Notes under the pieces: generated by a model
Told to the model about the DNA's origin: nothing
The model's database searches: none
What the model saw: the letters and a program-made list of their open reading frames with translations, nothing else
From: Verrucomicrobia bacterium 12-59-8
GTDB lineage: Bacteria; Verrucomicrobiota; Verrucomicrobiae; Verrucomicrobiales; Verrucomicrobiaceae
Direction: 5' to 3'
DNA: 43,730 nucleotides
Assembly: GCA_002279765.1 (NCBI GenBank)
Contig: NCCR01000016.1
Location: 1 to 43,730 of the forward strand
Translations under genes and position numbers: made by a program
In this document: positions 6,955-14,787 of the stretch, one piece after another
Numbering within the stretch: position 1 is the first letter of the stretch
Layout of the letters: each line of letters opens with the position of its first letter

Positions 6955-8517
6955 TTACGGCTTCGGCTTGGTGAGCATCTCAAAGTCGTCGCTGCGGAAT
7001 GGCGTCACCGCCAGACCGTCGATGCTGTAGAGATTGCACACAGGATTGTCGGACCAGGCGTAACGGACAGCCACCGGTTTGGCGACGCCCTTGGCGCTGA
7101 CTTCGAGTTTGTCTTTGCTGATGATTTTCGCCTCCGCCCAGGTCCACTTCTTGTCTTCGCCACAGACCACGAAGCCCTTCACCTCGTTGATGTCCACCGT
7201 GCGCAGGCTGCTGCCGAAGGTGTCGAGTGTGACGATGGCCTTGCCACCGGTGAACTCGGCGGATTTGAATTCGGGGCTGCGATAGGGCAGCTTCATGCCG
7301 TAGTCCTTCACCAGCGCCCAGCGGGCCAGGCGCTCGGCCACGTCGCGCTTGTTCTTCGGATGGATGTCATTGGCCTCACCGAGGTCGATGATGACCGCCT
7401 GGCCGCCGTTTTTGATGGCAATTTGAGTTTTCGTCTGGCTCTCGCGCAGTTCGGCCCAGGAGCTGGCGGTGGCCTGCCCGGCGTCGGCTTTTTCGGCCAT
7501 GTAGTCCGCCAACTGCACCCAGTAGAAGGGAAAATCTCCCTGCTTCCATTCATTGCGCCAGTTCTGGATCATGAAGGGGAAGAGGCTGGCGTATTCATAG
7601 GCACGTCCGGCATTGCTTTCGCCCTGATACCAGATGGCCCCCTTGATGCCGTAGCCGATGGTGGGCAGCAAGGCACCGTTGTAGATATTGGCTGGCCGTT
7701 GGTTGCCGCTCAGCCAGGCTGCAGGCGACCCAGGAGCACGCACGGCGAAGGGCTTGCCCGCTTTCTTCGCTTCATCCGCCTGCTTCTGCCAGCTGGCGAG
7801 ATCGGCCTCATATTTGGTCTTGCCCTCTGGGGAAGTGAGGAAGGCCTCATTCTGCTTTACACCCTCCATTGTCAGCTTGAAACGCGGGTCTTTTTCGAGT
7901 TCCGCACGATTTACCCAGGCCTCGGCAGCACTGCCGCCCCAAGCGTTATTGATCAGCCCCACCGGCACATCCAGCATTTTGTGAAGTACGCGGCCATAGA
8001 AAAAGCCGACGGCGGTGAAGCCGCCCACCGTTGCCGGCGAGCACTCTTTCCACTCGCCCTTGAAATCCTGCTGCGGCTCCTGCGTGCCGACATTCGGCAC
8101 CGTGATCAGGCGGATGTTGGGATACTTCGCGGTGGCGATCTCCAGATCCGCGTCCCAGCTGGACCCGACATTCCACTGCATGTTGGACTGGCCGGAGCAG
8201 ATCCACACCTCGCCGACGAGGACGTTTTTAAATTCCTTGGTGCTGCTGCCTTTGATCGACAGCGTCGCGGGCTTCGCACTCGCAGGCACTGGATCGAGCT
8301 TCACCGTCCATTTGCCATCGGCACCTGCTTTGGCGGTCTTCGTTTGATCCCCAAATTTTACCGTCACCGCTGTGCCAGGAGCATCCCAGCCCCAGAGCGG
8401 ATTGGTCTGCTTTTGCTGCAGCACCATGTTATCGCCAATGATGGCTGGAAGTTTCAATTCAGCGCGGGCGGTGCATGCCTGCGCGGCGAGGAGGGTGGTA
8501 AGCGAGCGGAGTCTCAT
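6955..8517 (-). CDS. Sialate O-acetylesterase family protein, secreted
   Basis: A 520-residue protein with an N-terminal signal (RSLTTLLAAQACTARA) and a SGNH-type esterase fold of the SASA/DUF303 family, which removes O-acetyl groups from sialic acid or acetylated polysaccharides. The nucleophile motif is GQSNMQW; the block NNAWGGSAAEAW matches the next conserved region; YQGESNAGRA and the late DIHPKNKRDVAERL carry the expected catalytic Asp-x-x-His element. A beta-sandwich of about 80 residues precedes the esterase domain, and a short C-terminal module follows. The gene stands alone between convergent terC and divergent rrf2. In this phylum such enzymes usually serve polysaccharide breakdown; substrate unproven. 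Confidence 0.88.
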   Translation of the reverse strand: MRLRSLTTLLAAQACTARAELKLPAIIGDNMVLQQKQTNPLWGWDAPGTAVTVKFGDQTKTAKAGADGKWTVKLDPVPASAKPATLSIKGSSTKEFKNVLVGEVWICSGQSNMQWNVGSSWDADLEIATAKYPNIRLITVPNVGTQEPQQDFKGEWKECSPATVGGFTAVGFFYGRVLHKMLDVPVGLINNAWGGSAAEAWVNRAELEKDPRFKLTMEGVKQNEAFLTSPEGKTKYEADLASWQKQADEAKKAGKPFAVRAPGSPAAWLSGNQRPANIYNGALLPTIGYGIKGAIWYQGESNAGRAYEYASLFPFMIQNWRNEWKQGDFPFYWVQLADYMAEKADAGQATASSWAELRESQTKTQIAIKNGGQAVIIDLGEANDIHPKNKRDVAERLARWALVKDYGMKLPYRSPEFKSAEFTGGKAIVTLDTFGSSLRTVDINEVKGFVVCGEDKKWTWAEAKIISKDKLEVSAKGVAKPVAVRYAWSDNPVCNLYSIDGLAVTPFRSDDFEMLTKPKP

Positions 8518-8576
8518 GGATGGATAAAAATCAGGGTGGAGGAAACGCAGCCAATGGCAGGATTTTCAAAATCTTT

Positions 8577-8605
8577 TAATTCATACTTGATTAGTGTATA
8601 TTAAA
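8577..8605. promoter_or_regulatory. Candidate Rrf2-family operator, copy 1
   Basis: A dyad ATAC-N9-GTAT (8583-8599) is flanked by TAAT on the left and ATTAA on the right, ending 16 bp before the start codon of the Rrf2 regulator gene. The same 29-nt pattern occurs at 14498-14526 upstream of the sulfate uptake operon, with 20 of 29 bases identical and the same 9-bp spacer. The position suggests autoregulation. The binding protein is inferred from proximity, not shown. Confidence 0.55.
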
Positions 8606-8621
8606 GCGCATAGCTTTTGTC

Positions 8622-9164
8622 ATGAAGCTCACCAAACGCGGCGAATACGCCCTCCGCACCCTCATTCGTCTCGGCATTGCCGACCGGCAGGGGGAGGGGG
8701 TCATTTCCGTGTCGATGCTGGCGGACCAGGAGAAGCTGCCATTCAAGTTTCTGGAGGCCATTCTCTTCGAACTGCGCCAGGCCGGCTATGTGGAAAGTCT
8801 GCGCGGCAAACACGGCGGCGCGCGCCTGGCAAAACCCGCGAAGTCCATCAAGATGGGTGAGGTGGTGCGTCTCATCGACGGCAAGCTCGCTCCCATCGGC
8901 TGCGCCAGCGAGACGGAGTATGAAAAGTGTACCTGTCCCGACGAAGAACACTGTGGCTTGCGCATGCTCATGATCGACGTGCGCAACGCCATCGCCAACA
9001 TCTTGGACCGCTACACCCTGGAGCACGTGGTCGAGGTCACCCTGCGCAAGCAGGAGCAGCAGGCCGCCATCGCCAAAAAGCCCGTCAGAAAAAAGACTAC
9101 CAAATCCCGCCATGCTGATCCAGCAGATGGCTTCCTGGCGGCGCTCCTCGAACCCGCCACCTAA
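8622..9164 (+). CDS. Rrf2 family transcriptional regulator, possible Fe-S binding
   Basis: A 180-residue regulator. The winged-helix domain is typical: MKLTKRGEYALRTLIRLG at the N-terminus, LPFKFLEAILFELRQAGYV as recognition region, and SLRGKHGGARLAKP as the wing, all hallmarks of Rrf2 proteins such as CymR and IscR. Cysteines 94, 103, 105 and 111 with His110 lie where IscR holds its 2Fe-2S cluster ligands, though the spacing differs, so cluster binding is plausible but unproved. The lysine-rich tail after residue 145 is not part of the family core. Neighbours (YezD, cysteine-free secreted proteins, sulfate ABC transporter, cysteine synthase) suggest control of cysteine/sulfur metabolism like CymR. 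No Shine-Dalgarno sequence precedes the ATG. Confidence 0.88.
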   Translation: MKLTKRGEYALRTLIRLGIADRQGEGVISVSMLADQEKLPFKFLEAILFELRQAGYVESLRGKHGGARLAKPAKSIKMGEVVRLIDGKLAPIGCASETEYEKCTCPDEEHCGLRMLMIDVRNAIANILDRYTLEHVVEVTLRKQEQQAAIAKKPVRKKTTKSRHADPADGFLAALLEPAT

Positions 9165-9172
9165 TTCCCCCC

Positions 9173-9361
9173 ATGAGCCAGAACATTGCTGAATCCGACA
9201 CAGAATCGTGGATCGACATCGTGCGCCAGAAAGTTGAAGCCATGCGCTTTGGCTCGGTGCAGATCATCGTCCATGAAGGCCGTGTAACCCAGGTGGAAAG
9301 CACTGAGAAGACACGTCTGCCCGATGTCGTCGTCTCCGCGCCCGCTGCGAAGAAAAAGTAG
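9173..9361 (+). CDS. yezD: YezD family small protein (DUF2292)
   Basis: A 62-residue protein whose core IVRQKVEAMRFGSVQIIVHEGRVTQVESTEKTRL matches the DUF2292/YezD family, where the pattern is [RK]-[FY]-G-[ST]-[VI]-x-I-x-[IV]-x-[DE]-G-x-V-x-Q-[IV]-[ED]. It starts 8 bp after rrf2 stops and is almost certainly co-transcribed with it. Members are, from memory, frequently found beside sulfur-assimilation genes; the biochemical function is unknown. There are no cysteines, so it is not a thiol carrier. Confidence 0.8.
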   Translation: MSQNIAESDTESWIDIVRQKVEAMRFGSVQIIVHEGRVTQVESTEKTRLPDVVVSAPAAKKK

Positions 9362-9410
9362 CCCTCCACCCTCCATAGCGCGGTCCTAGAACCACGCGCC
9401 CACATTTGTC

Positions 9411-9612
9411 GAGAGGCTGACTGGAACACCAGAGGTCATCACAGCGAAGCGGAACCTTCCGCCACCTGATGAAACCCCGTTCCAGCCAGCCTCTCGGCAT
9501 TTATTTTCCCGCCGCCGACCGTCATGCCTCCCGTGACGGAGGCCTGATCCCCCCCAAGCACCTGCGAACGCCGACCGGACCTCCGGACGCCGACGCTCAG
9601 CAGTTGCCGTCC
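9411..9612 (+). ncRNA. Structured leader, copy A (unrecognised cis-regulatory RNA candidate)
   Basis: Lies between yezD and the PEP-CTERM gene. A 17-bp basal stem (9411-9427 with 9479-9495, one mismatch) encloses an inner hairpin GCGGA-ACCT-TCCGC (9450-9463). Next come a hairpin GCCTCC/GGAGGC (9526-9531 with 9538-9543) and a 42-nt module, CTGC-N9-CCGG-ACCT-CCGG-N13-GCAG (9562-9603), ending 9 nt before the ATG at 9613. The leader at 14584-14787 has the same layout, and the 42-nt module is identical in length and spacing with 34 of 42 bases the same and a compensated stem (CCGG/CCGG here, CCAG/CTGG there). I do not recognise the family. Its conservation shows the true start of the next gene is 9613, not the upstream ATG at 9469 inside the leader. 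Confidence 0.6.
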
Positions 9613-12600
9613 ATGCCCGCAAAAAATCCCCACTCACTCACCTCTCCTTCATCTCCTTCATCTCTTTCATTTCAACTTCAAACCACTCGCAGCATCAGCC
9701 TGCTGCGAAGACTTACGATGTTTCTCAGCCTTGTCATCTTTTCACATTCGGCCAACGCAGCGACGCTGACGTGGTCGGGCGATGTGGACAATGCCTGGTC
9801 TGGTGGCTCCAATGGAATTGACACCAATTGGGTCAGCAACACACTGCCCGCCAATGGCGACAGCCTCGTCTTCGATTTGACGGGCTCAAGTGTTACCAAT
9901 CTGGTGAACACCCTCACTGGCCTCAGGCTCGGCGGGACGAATGCGATCACCTTCACGAATGACACGCTCACCGGCACGGGCTTCACGCTGACGGGCAATG
10001 CAGTCACGCTCGGTGGTAACATCATCTCCAGCGGCATCTCGGGAACTCATACGCACACCTTGAGTCTGGACCTGATTCTCAATGGCACTCGTGCCGTCAA
10101 TACGGGGACAGGAACAACCATCGTGATCGACGGGACCCTCAGTCAAAACGGTGGCTCATTCGGTTTGATCAAATCAGGCGCAGGAGCGGCGATACTGAGC
10201 GGCACCAACACCTTTACTGGAGCGGTCTCCGCGAATCAAGGTTCGCTGACCGTCGGCAGCATTGCCGATGGTGGCACAGCGAGCGCCCTGGGTGCGGGGA
10301 CGGTGATCAATTTCGGCAGTGCGGCCCAGGTCGGCACGCTGATCTACACTGGCACTGGCAGTTCCACGAATCGTTCCGTGGTGCTTGCTTCAACGAGCAC
10401 GGGCGGCGGCACGATCACGAACAACGGCAGCGGTGCGCTGCTCTTGAGCGGCACGTTTGCTAATGCAGGATCGGCTGTGAAGACGTTCACTCTGAGCGGC
10501 AGCAACAACGGCGCGAATGAATTTCAGGCTGCGCTCGTGGACAGCAGCGGGGGTGCGCTGTCATTCGTGAAGACTGGACTGGGAGCATGGTTGCTGTCAG
10601 GCACCAGCAGCTTCACCGGCGCGCTTTCCGTGAACCAGGGTGCGCTGACCCTCACCTCCCTAGCGGACAGCGGAATAAACAGTGCCGCTGGAGCGGGAGG
10701 CACGATCAATCTTGGCAGCGGCACCAACTTGGCGGGCTCATTAATTTACATCGGTTCAGGTGCTGCCACGAACCGCGCCATCAATTTCGCCGCCACGACG
10801 ACTGGTGGCGCGACGATCAACAGCAGCGGCAGCGGGGCCTTGGTCTTCACCGGCGTGTTTTCCAATACTGGCACCGGCACGAAAATACTCACACTTGGCG
10901 GCACGAATAGCGGTGACAATGAGATTCAAAACGTGCTCTCAGATGGCAGTGGAACGCTCGCTCTCACCAAGACGGACTCAGGCACTTGGATTCTGTCTGG
11001 AGAGAACACCTTTTCGGGTGCCGTGACATTGAATGCAGGGACGCTCGTGCTCAACACAACGACGGCCATTGGTGCCGGAACGTTCACCATCACGGGCGGC
11101 ACACTCGACAACACCAGCGGCTCATCCATCACGCTCAGCACGAACAACGCTGTAGCTCTCAATGGCAGCCTGGCCTTTGGGGGTACAAACAGCCTCAATC
11201 TGGGTACTGGCATCGTCACGATCGGTAATGCGAACCGCGACATCACACTTAATGGCAGCAGCACATTGACGCTCGGGGAAGTGCAGTGGAACTCCGTGGG
11301 AGCTGTTCGCGTACTCACCGTGAACCAAGGCGCTGACAGCGGGGCAAAGCTTGTGCTCGGCGGTTTCCAACTCAACATCAACGCGGACACCGCTGCGCGA
11401 AATCGCACCATCTCTGGAACAGGGGATGTCGAAATCAGCGGCACAGTGGTGAATGGGAACGCGTTTAACAACGGCCTCATCTATGCGGGCAGCGGCACCC
11501 TCACTTTATCCGGTGTGAATGGTTATACCGGAGTCACCACGGTGAATGGCGGCACTTTGAAACTGAGCGGCAGTGGCAGCATCGCCACATCATCCGGCCT
11601 CATCATCAGTTCGGGCACTTTCGACGTTGGTGACACTGCAGCCACCGTGAGCGGAACGCTCACACTGGGTACTGCGGTAACCACCCTCGCCGGACAAAAC
11701 GCGACCATCATCAGCAGTGTGGCAGGAGGCAGTTTCACACTGGGAGGTAATGTGACCTACAACGTGGGCAGCGCTGGTTTTGAAAACGGCCAGGCCACGA
11801 TCTCAGCCAGCCTCGTTCTCAATACCGACCGCACCCTCACCGTGAACGACAGTCCAAACGCGGCGGTGGACGTCCTGGTCTCAGGCGTCATCAGCGGTGG
11901 TTTTGGAGTCGTCAAAGCCGGTGCTGGCACGCTGCGTCTGAGCGGTACGAACACCTTCAGCGGCCGGGCACAACTCAATAGCGGGATCACGGAAGTGTAT
12001 TCGCTCGGCTACATCGGCGTTGCAGGATCACTGGGCACAGCGGACAGGGACGCCGTATCTGGCATCATCCGTTTTGGCAATGCCGCGAGCACCGGAACGA
12101 TGAACTATCTCGGCGCGGGAGACAGCACAAACCGCCGGATTCAAGTCGGCAGCGGCAACGGTGCAACGGCAAGTGGTGGTGCGACGATTCTGAGCAACGG
12201 CAGCGGCGCGCTTGTCTGGACCGCCGCCACGGTCAACAGCCCGGTCAGTGTCAGCGTGACCGGCCCAAGCACCGCGCGTTTACTTACACTGGGCGGCTCG
12301 AACACGAACGAAAACACCCTGCTGGGAGCCATCGTCAACAACACCGGAGCAGACACCAGTGGCACGAACGCCATTGCCCTGGTGAAGCAGGATTCGGGGC
12401 TCTGGATTCTTGCCGGCAGCAACACTTACAGCGGCGGAACCACGGTGAATGGCGGCACCCTGATCGTGAACAACAACGCGGGCTCGGCCACGGGCAGTGG
12501 CTCCGTCATTATCGAAGCTGAGGCACGGCTCGGCGGCAGTGGCACCGCAGGGGCTCTCAGTGCAAGTACATCCATTACGCTAGAGAGCGGCGGCGTGATC

Positions 12601-13089
12601 TTTGCTGGCCAGTCGCGCGCGGTCGATGCGCAAATGCTCACACTGCTGGCGGGGGCGGGCTTTTCTCTGAGCGGCAGCATTGAACTGGACATCATCGGCG
12701 GCGGCGCGAGCGGCCTGCTGAACTCCCAGGCTAGCAACAACGACCGCATTGATTTCGGCGGTGGCCCGGTGGCTCTCACCGGAGCCACGCTCAGTCTTCA
12801 CACCAGCCTCCCGCTCTCCAGCGGCACTTGGGCAGCAGGTTCTTCATGGAAACTGTTCGACTGGGCCAGTCTCACTGGCGGGTTTGCCAATCTGCCGGAT
12901 TCCGGGATGCAGCAGGGCAATATGGACGATCTGCCGGATCTCAGCTCCCTTGGTCTCGGCTGGGATTGGAGTCAGCTCTACACAAGCGGCACCCTATCCA
13001 TCGTCGCTCTCGTGCCTGAGCCTTCGCGCACTTTGTTTGCTCTGCTTGGAATGATGTTCGTCCTGCAGCGTCGCCGCAGAATTGATTGA
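9613..13089 (+). CDS. PEP-CTERM sorted protein with autotransporter-associated beta-strand repeats
   Basis: A 1158-residue exported protein. A signal peptide ends near SHSANAATLTW. The body is Gly/Ser/Thr/Asn-rich with at least six copies of the autotransporter-associated beta repeat: ILSGTNTFTGAVSANQGSL, LLSGTSSFTGALSVNQGAL, ILSGENTFSGAVTLNAGTL, TLSGVNGYTGVTTVNGGTL, RLSGTNTFSGRAQL and ILAGSNTYSGGTTVNGGTL. There is no autotransporter barrel. Instead the C-terminus has the exosortase signal VPEP (from 13012), a hydrophobic helix and RRRR. The chain contains no cysteine and only about four methionines before the sorting signal. The gene follows rrf2-yezD and a structured leader shared with the sulfate operon, so it is probably made during sulfur limitation. 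I chose ATG 9613 from the leader alignment; 9718 is an alternative. Function unknown. Confidence 0.85.
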   Translation: MPAKNPHSLTSPSSPSSLSFQLQTTRSISLLRRLTMFLSLVIFSHSANAATLTWSGDVDNAWSGGSNGIDTNWVSNTLPANGDSLVFDLTGSSVTNLVNTLTGLRLGGTNAITFTNDTLTGTGFTLTGNAVTLGGNIISSGISGTHTHTLSLDLILNGTRAVNTGTGTTIVIDGTLSQNGGSFGLIKSGAGAAILSGTNTFTGAVSANQGSLTVGSIADGGTASALGAGTVINFGSAAQVGTLIYTGTGSSTNRSVVLASTSTGGGTITNNGSGALLLSGTFANAGSAVKTFTLSGSNNGANEFQAALVDSSGGALSFVKTGLGAWLLSGTSSFTGALSVNQGALTLTSLADSGINSAAGAGGTINLGSGTNLAGSLIYIGSGAATNRAINFAATTTGGATINSSGSGALVFTGVFSNTGTGTKILTLGGTNSGDNEIQNVLSDGSGTLALTKTDSGTWILSGENTFSGAVTLNAGTLVLNTTTAIGAGTFTITGGTLDNTSGSSITLSTNNAVALNGSLAFGGTNSLNLGTGIVTIGNANRDITLNGSSTLTLGEVQWNSVGAVRVLTVNQGADSGAKLVLGGFQLNINADTAARNRTISGTGDVEISGTVVNGNAFNNGLIYAGSGTLTLSGVNGYTGVTTVNGGTLKLSGSGSIATSSGLIISSGTFDVGDTAATVSGTLTLGTAVTTLAGQNATIISSVAGGSFTLGGNVTYNVGSAGFENGQATISASLVLNTDRTLTVNDSPNAAVDVLVSGVISGGFGVVKAGAGTLRLSGTNTFSGRAQLNSGITEVYSLGYIGVAGSLGTADRDAVSGIIRFGNAASTGTMNYLGAGDSTNRRIQVGSGNGATASGGATILSNGSGALVWTAATVNSPVSVSVTGPSTARLLTLGGSNTNENTLLGAIVNNTGADTSGTNAIALVKQDSGLWILAGSNTYSGGTTVNGGTLIVNNNAGSATGSGSVIIEAEARLGGSGTAGALSASTSITLESGGVIFAGQSRAVDAQMLTLLAGAGFSLSGSIELDIIGGGASGLLNSQASNNDRIDFGGGPVALTGATLSLHTSLPLSSGTWAAGSSWKLFDWASLTGGFANLPDSGMQQGNMDDLPDLSSLGLGWDWSQLYTSGTLSIVALVPEPSRTLFALLGMMFVLQRRRRID

Positions 13090-13113
13090 TTTTAACCTCA
13101 ACCACACCCTGCC

Positions 13114-13434
13114 ATGAACACACGATCTCACACCTCCCGCCACGGCACACCCACTCTCGCACATCTTTCCGAGGAACAACGCGTGCTGGTTGAACAAGTC
13201 AGCCACAGCCCGTGCGCCGTGACGTGCATCCGCCGACGTGCCAGCGCCCTGCTGCTGCTTGATGACGGAACGCCCATCACCGATGTCTCGAAGCGTGTCG
13301 CCATGGACCACCGCACAGTGGTCTCAATCCTGCTTCGGCACAGTCGTGGCGGCATTTATGCGGCATTGCTGGGCCTCAAACCCTCGCCGCAAAAACGCTT
13401 CTGGCTTGCCCTGAGTCCCATGCATGCGGCCTGA
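13114..13434 (+). CDS. Small helix-turn-helix protein
   Basis: A 106-residue protein starting 24 bp after the PEP-CTERM gene. Residues 40-85 (ALLLLDDGTPITDVSKRVAMDHRTVVSILLRHSRGG) form a homeodomain-like helix-turn-helix resembling the N-terminal DNA-binding part of IS630-type transposases. There is no DDE catalytic domain and no terminal inverted repeats were seen, so it is not a working transposase. It could be a domesticated transposase fragment acting as a regulator of the adjacent genes or a remnant. Co-orientation and short gaps on both sides favour an intact gene. Confidence 0.6.
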   Translation: MNTRSHTSRHGTPTLAHLSEEQRVLVEQVSHSPCAVTCIRRRASALLLLDDGTPITDVSKRVAMDHRTVVSILLRHSRGGIYAALLGLKPSPQKRFWLALSPMHAA

Positions 13435-13451
13435 GCGCTTATTGATCCCCC

Positions 13452-14420
13452 ATGTTCCTTGTTCTCCTCCTCACCGTAGTGACTGGTGTCGCCATCTCCT
13501 TCGTTTGTTCTGTGACGGAGGCCATACTGCTCAGCCTGAATCCGCTCGCACTGCGTTTGCAGGAGAAGAAGGGCAGCACGGTTTCTGGACGGTGGCTGAA
13601 GCTCAAGAACAACATTGAGCGCCCCATATCGGCGATCTTGGTGTTCAACACACTCGCGAACACCGGCCTCGCTACGCTGGCCGGAGCCATCTCGGCAGAG
13701 GTGTTCGGCAGTGACTGGCTGTGGCTGTTTTCCGTCATCATCAGCGTTCTCGTGCTCTTCGGCGGCGAATTGGCGCCGAAGATCATCGGCGTACATCATG
13801 CGGAGCGCTTCGCGCCTCGTCTCATCGGCCCACTCACCGTGATGCTCTGGCTCTGCCATCCGCTGGTGGTGCTGATGGAAAATTTTTGCGCATTGCTGAA
13901 GCGTACAGCGGACACCCGCACGCAGAGTGACCAGATTATGGACATCATCACGCTCGTCCAAGCCGCGAAGGCCGAGCAGCTTCTCCACAGCCGTGAAGAA
14001 ATCATCATCATCCACGCCGCCACGCTCAGCGCGCGCCGTGTAAAGACCGCCATGGTGCCGCATGAAGCGGTGAAGGTTTTCGATAGCCGCCTTTCGTTGC
14101 TGGATAATGTGAAAGCTGCCGGAGGCAAGCTGCACCGCAGCTATCCCGTCAGCAATGACGGCACACTTGCACATGTGACCGGTTACATCCGCGTGCGTGA
14201 ACTGTTCGTGCAGAATCTTACCTCGTCCGAGAAAGCGGACTGGCAGCAGCTTGTCCGCCCTGCGCTGCATATCGACGGCAAAGCCTCCCTCACGCAGCTG
14301 CTGGCGCTCTTTCTCGACAAGCAAGAAGTCGCCGCCATCGTGGATTCCGCAGATGGTTCGGTCCACGGCTGGATCACGATGGATGATGTGATGAAGATCC
14401 TCATGGGCGCGAGGTTCTGA
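13452..14420 (+). CDS. CNNM/DUF21 and CBS-domain membrane protein (HlyC/CorC family)
   Basis: A 322-residue protein with an N-terminal CNNM (DUF21) membrane domain: FLVLLLTVVTGVAISFVCS, then ERPISAILVFNTLANTGL and a further pair of helices around LWLFSVIISVLVLFGGELAPK, with the conserved GGELAPKIIGVHHAE block. A CBS pair follows (TAMVPHEAVKVFDSR and the ending GWITMDDVMKILMG). The C-terminal CorC_HlyC transporter-associated domain is missing, so it is shorter than most relatives. Such proteins are implicated in Mg or Co transport and homeostasis. It lies between the PEP-CTERM/HTH genes and the sulfate operon on the same strand, but the link to sulfur is not clear. Confidence 0.85.
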   Translation: MFLVLLLTVVTGVAISFVCSVTEAILLSLNPLALRLQEKKGSTVSGRWLKLKNNIERPISAILVFNTLANTGLATLAGAISAEVFGSDWLWLFSVIISVLVLFGGELAPKIIGVHHAERFAPRLIGPLTVMLWLCHPLVVLMENFCALLKRTADTRTQSDQIMDIITLVQAAKAEQLLHSREEIIIIHAATLSARRVKTAMVPHEAVKVFDSRLSLLDNVKAAGGKLHRSYPVSNDGTLAHVTGYIRVRELFVQNLTSSEKADWQQLVRPALHIDGKASLTQLLALFLDKQEVAAIVDSADGSVHGWITMDDVMKILMGARF

Positions 14421-14497
14421 GTCCCGAGTGATCTGCTCTGGATTGTGCAGAAGCAAGGGCAGCAGCGATGCCTAGAATCAATGTGAAAATTAATTTC

Positions 14498-14526
14498 TAA
14501 TTCCTACTTGCCGTATGTAGATTGAT
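14498..14526. promoter_or_regulatory. Candidate Rrf2-family operator, copy 2
   Basis: Here the dyad is CTAC-N9-GTAG (14504-14520), with TAATT on the left and ATTGAT on the right. It matches the site upstream of the Rrf2 gene at 20 of 29 positions: TAATTC, TACTTG, TGTA and ATT are shared in register. It lies upstream of the structured leader that precedes the porin-sulfate transporter operon. It is the best evidence in the window linking the regulator to that operon; binding is inferred. Confidence 0.55.
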
Positions 14527-14583
14527 CGGATAAATAATAGCCACATCGCCAAACGCAGCACTCACCTGCTGCGACGCCAATCA

Positions 14584-14787
14584 AGAGACTGACCGGACCA
14601 CCGGAAGTGTTCGAGACATGAGCCGCCATCGCCAGACCTATTCTGGAGCCGCAGTTCATTCACGATCCTTCCTGGTCCGGTCAGTCTCTTTTTTTATATG
14701 CCCACCGCCTGAAAACGGAGGCCCTCCAACGACACCTGCTGACGCCCACCAGAACACTGGACGCCGACGCTCTGCAGCCACCCGTCA
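14584..14787 (+). ncRNA. Structured leader, copy B, with a possible terminator/attenuator
   Basis: A perfect 17-bp stem, AGAGACTGACCGGACCA (14584-14600) with its complement (14673-14689), encloses an inner hairpin CCAGA-CCTAT-TCTGG and is followed by seven T (14689-14695), which looks like an intrinsic terminator with a large structured loop. Downstream are a short hairpin GCCT/AGGC (14707-14722) and the 42-nt module CTGC-N9-CCAG-AACA-CTGG-N13-GCAG (14736-14777), 10 nt before the porin start. Layout and sequence match the leader at 9411-9612. The T tract suggests termination control of the sulfate operon by a ligand or by anti-terminator pairing. Family not recognised. Confidence 0.6.

Noticed and set aside
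9411..9500. A SAM-I riboswitch, suggested by TGATGAAACCCC at 9468-9479
   Set aside because: The rest of the SAM-I core and its junction layout is missing, and the matching leader B lacks this string.
9469..9612. An upstream ATG that would extend the PEP-CTERM protein by 48 residues
   Set aside because: It lies within the structured leader, and alignment with leader B places the start at 9613.
9640..9671. A 9-bp tandem repeat near the start of the PEP-CTERM gene
   Set aside because: Three imperfect in-frame copies in a Ser/Pro-rich stretch; no sign of phase variation.
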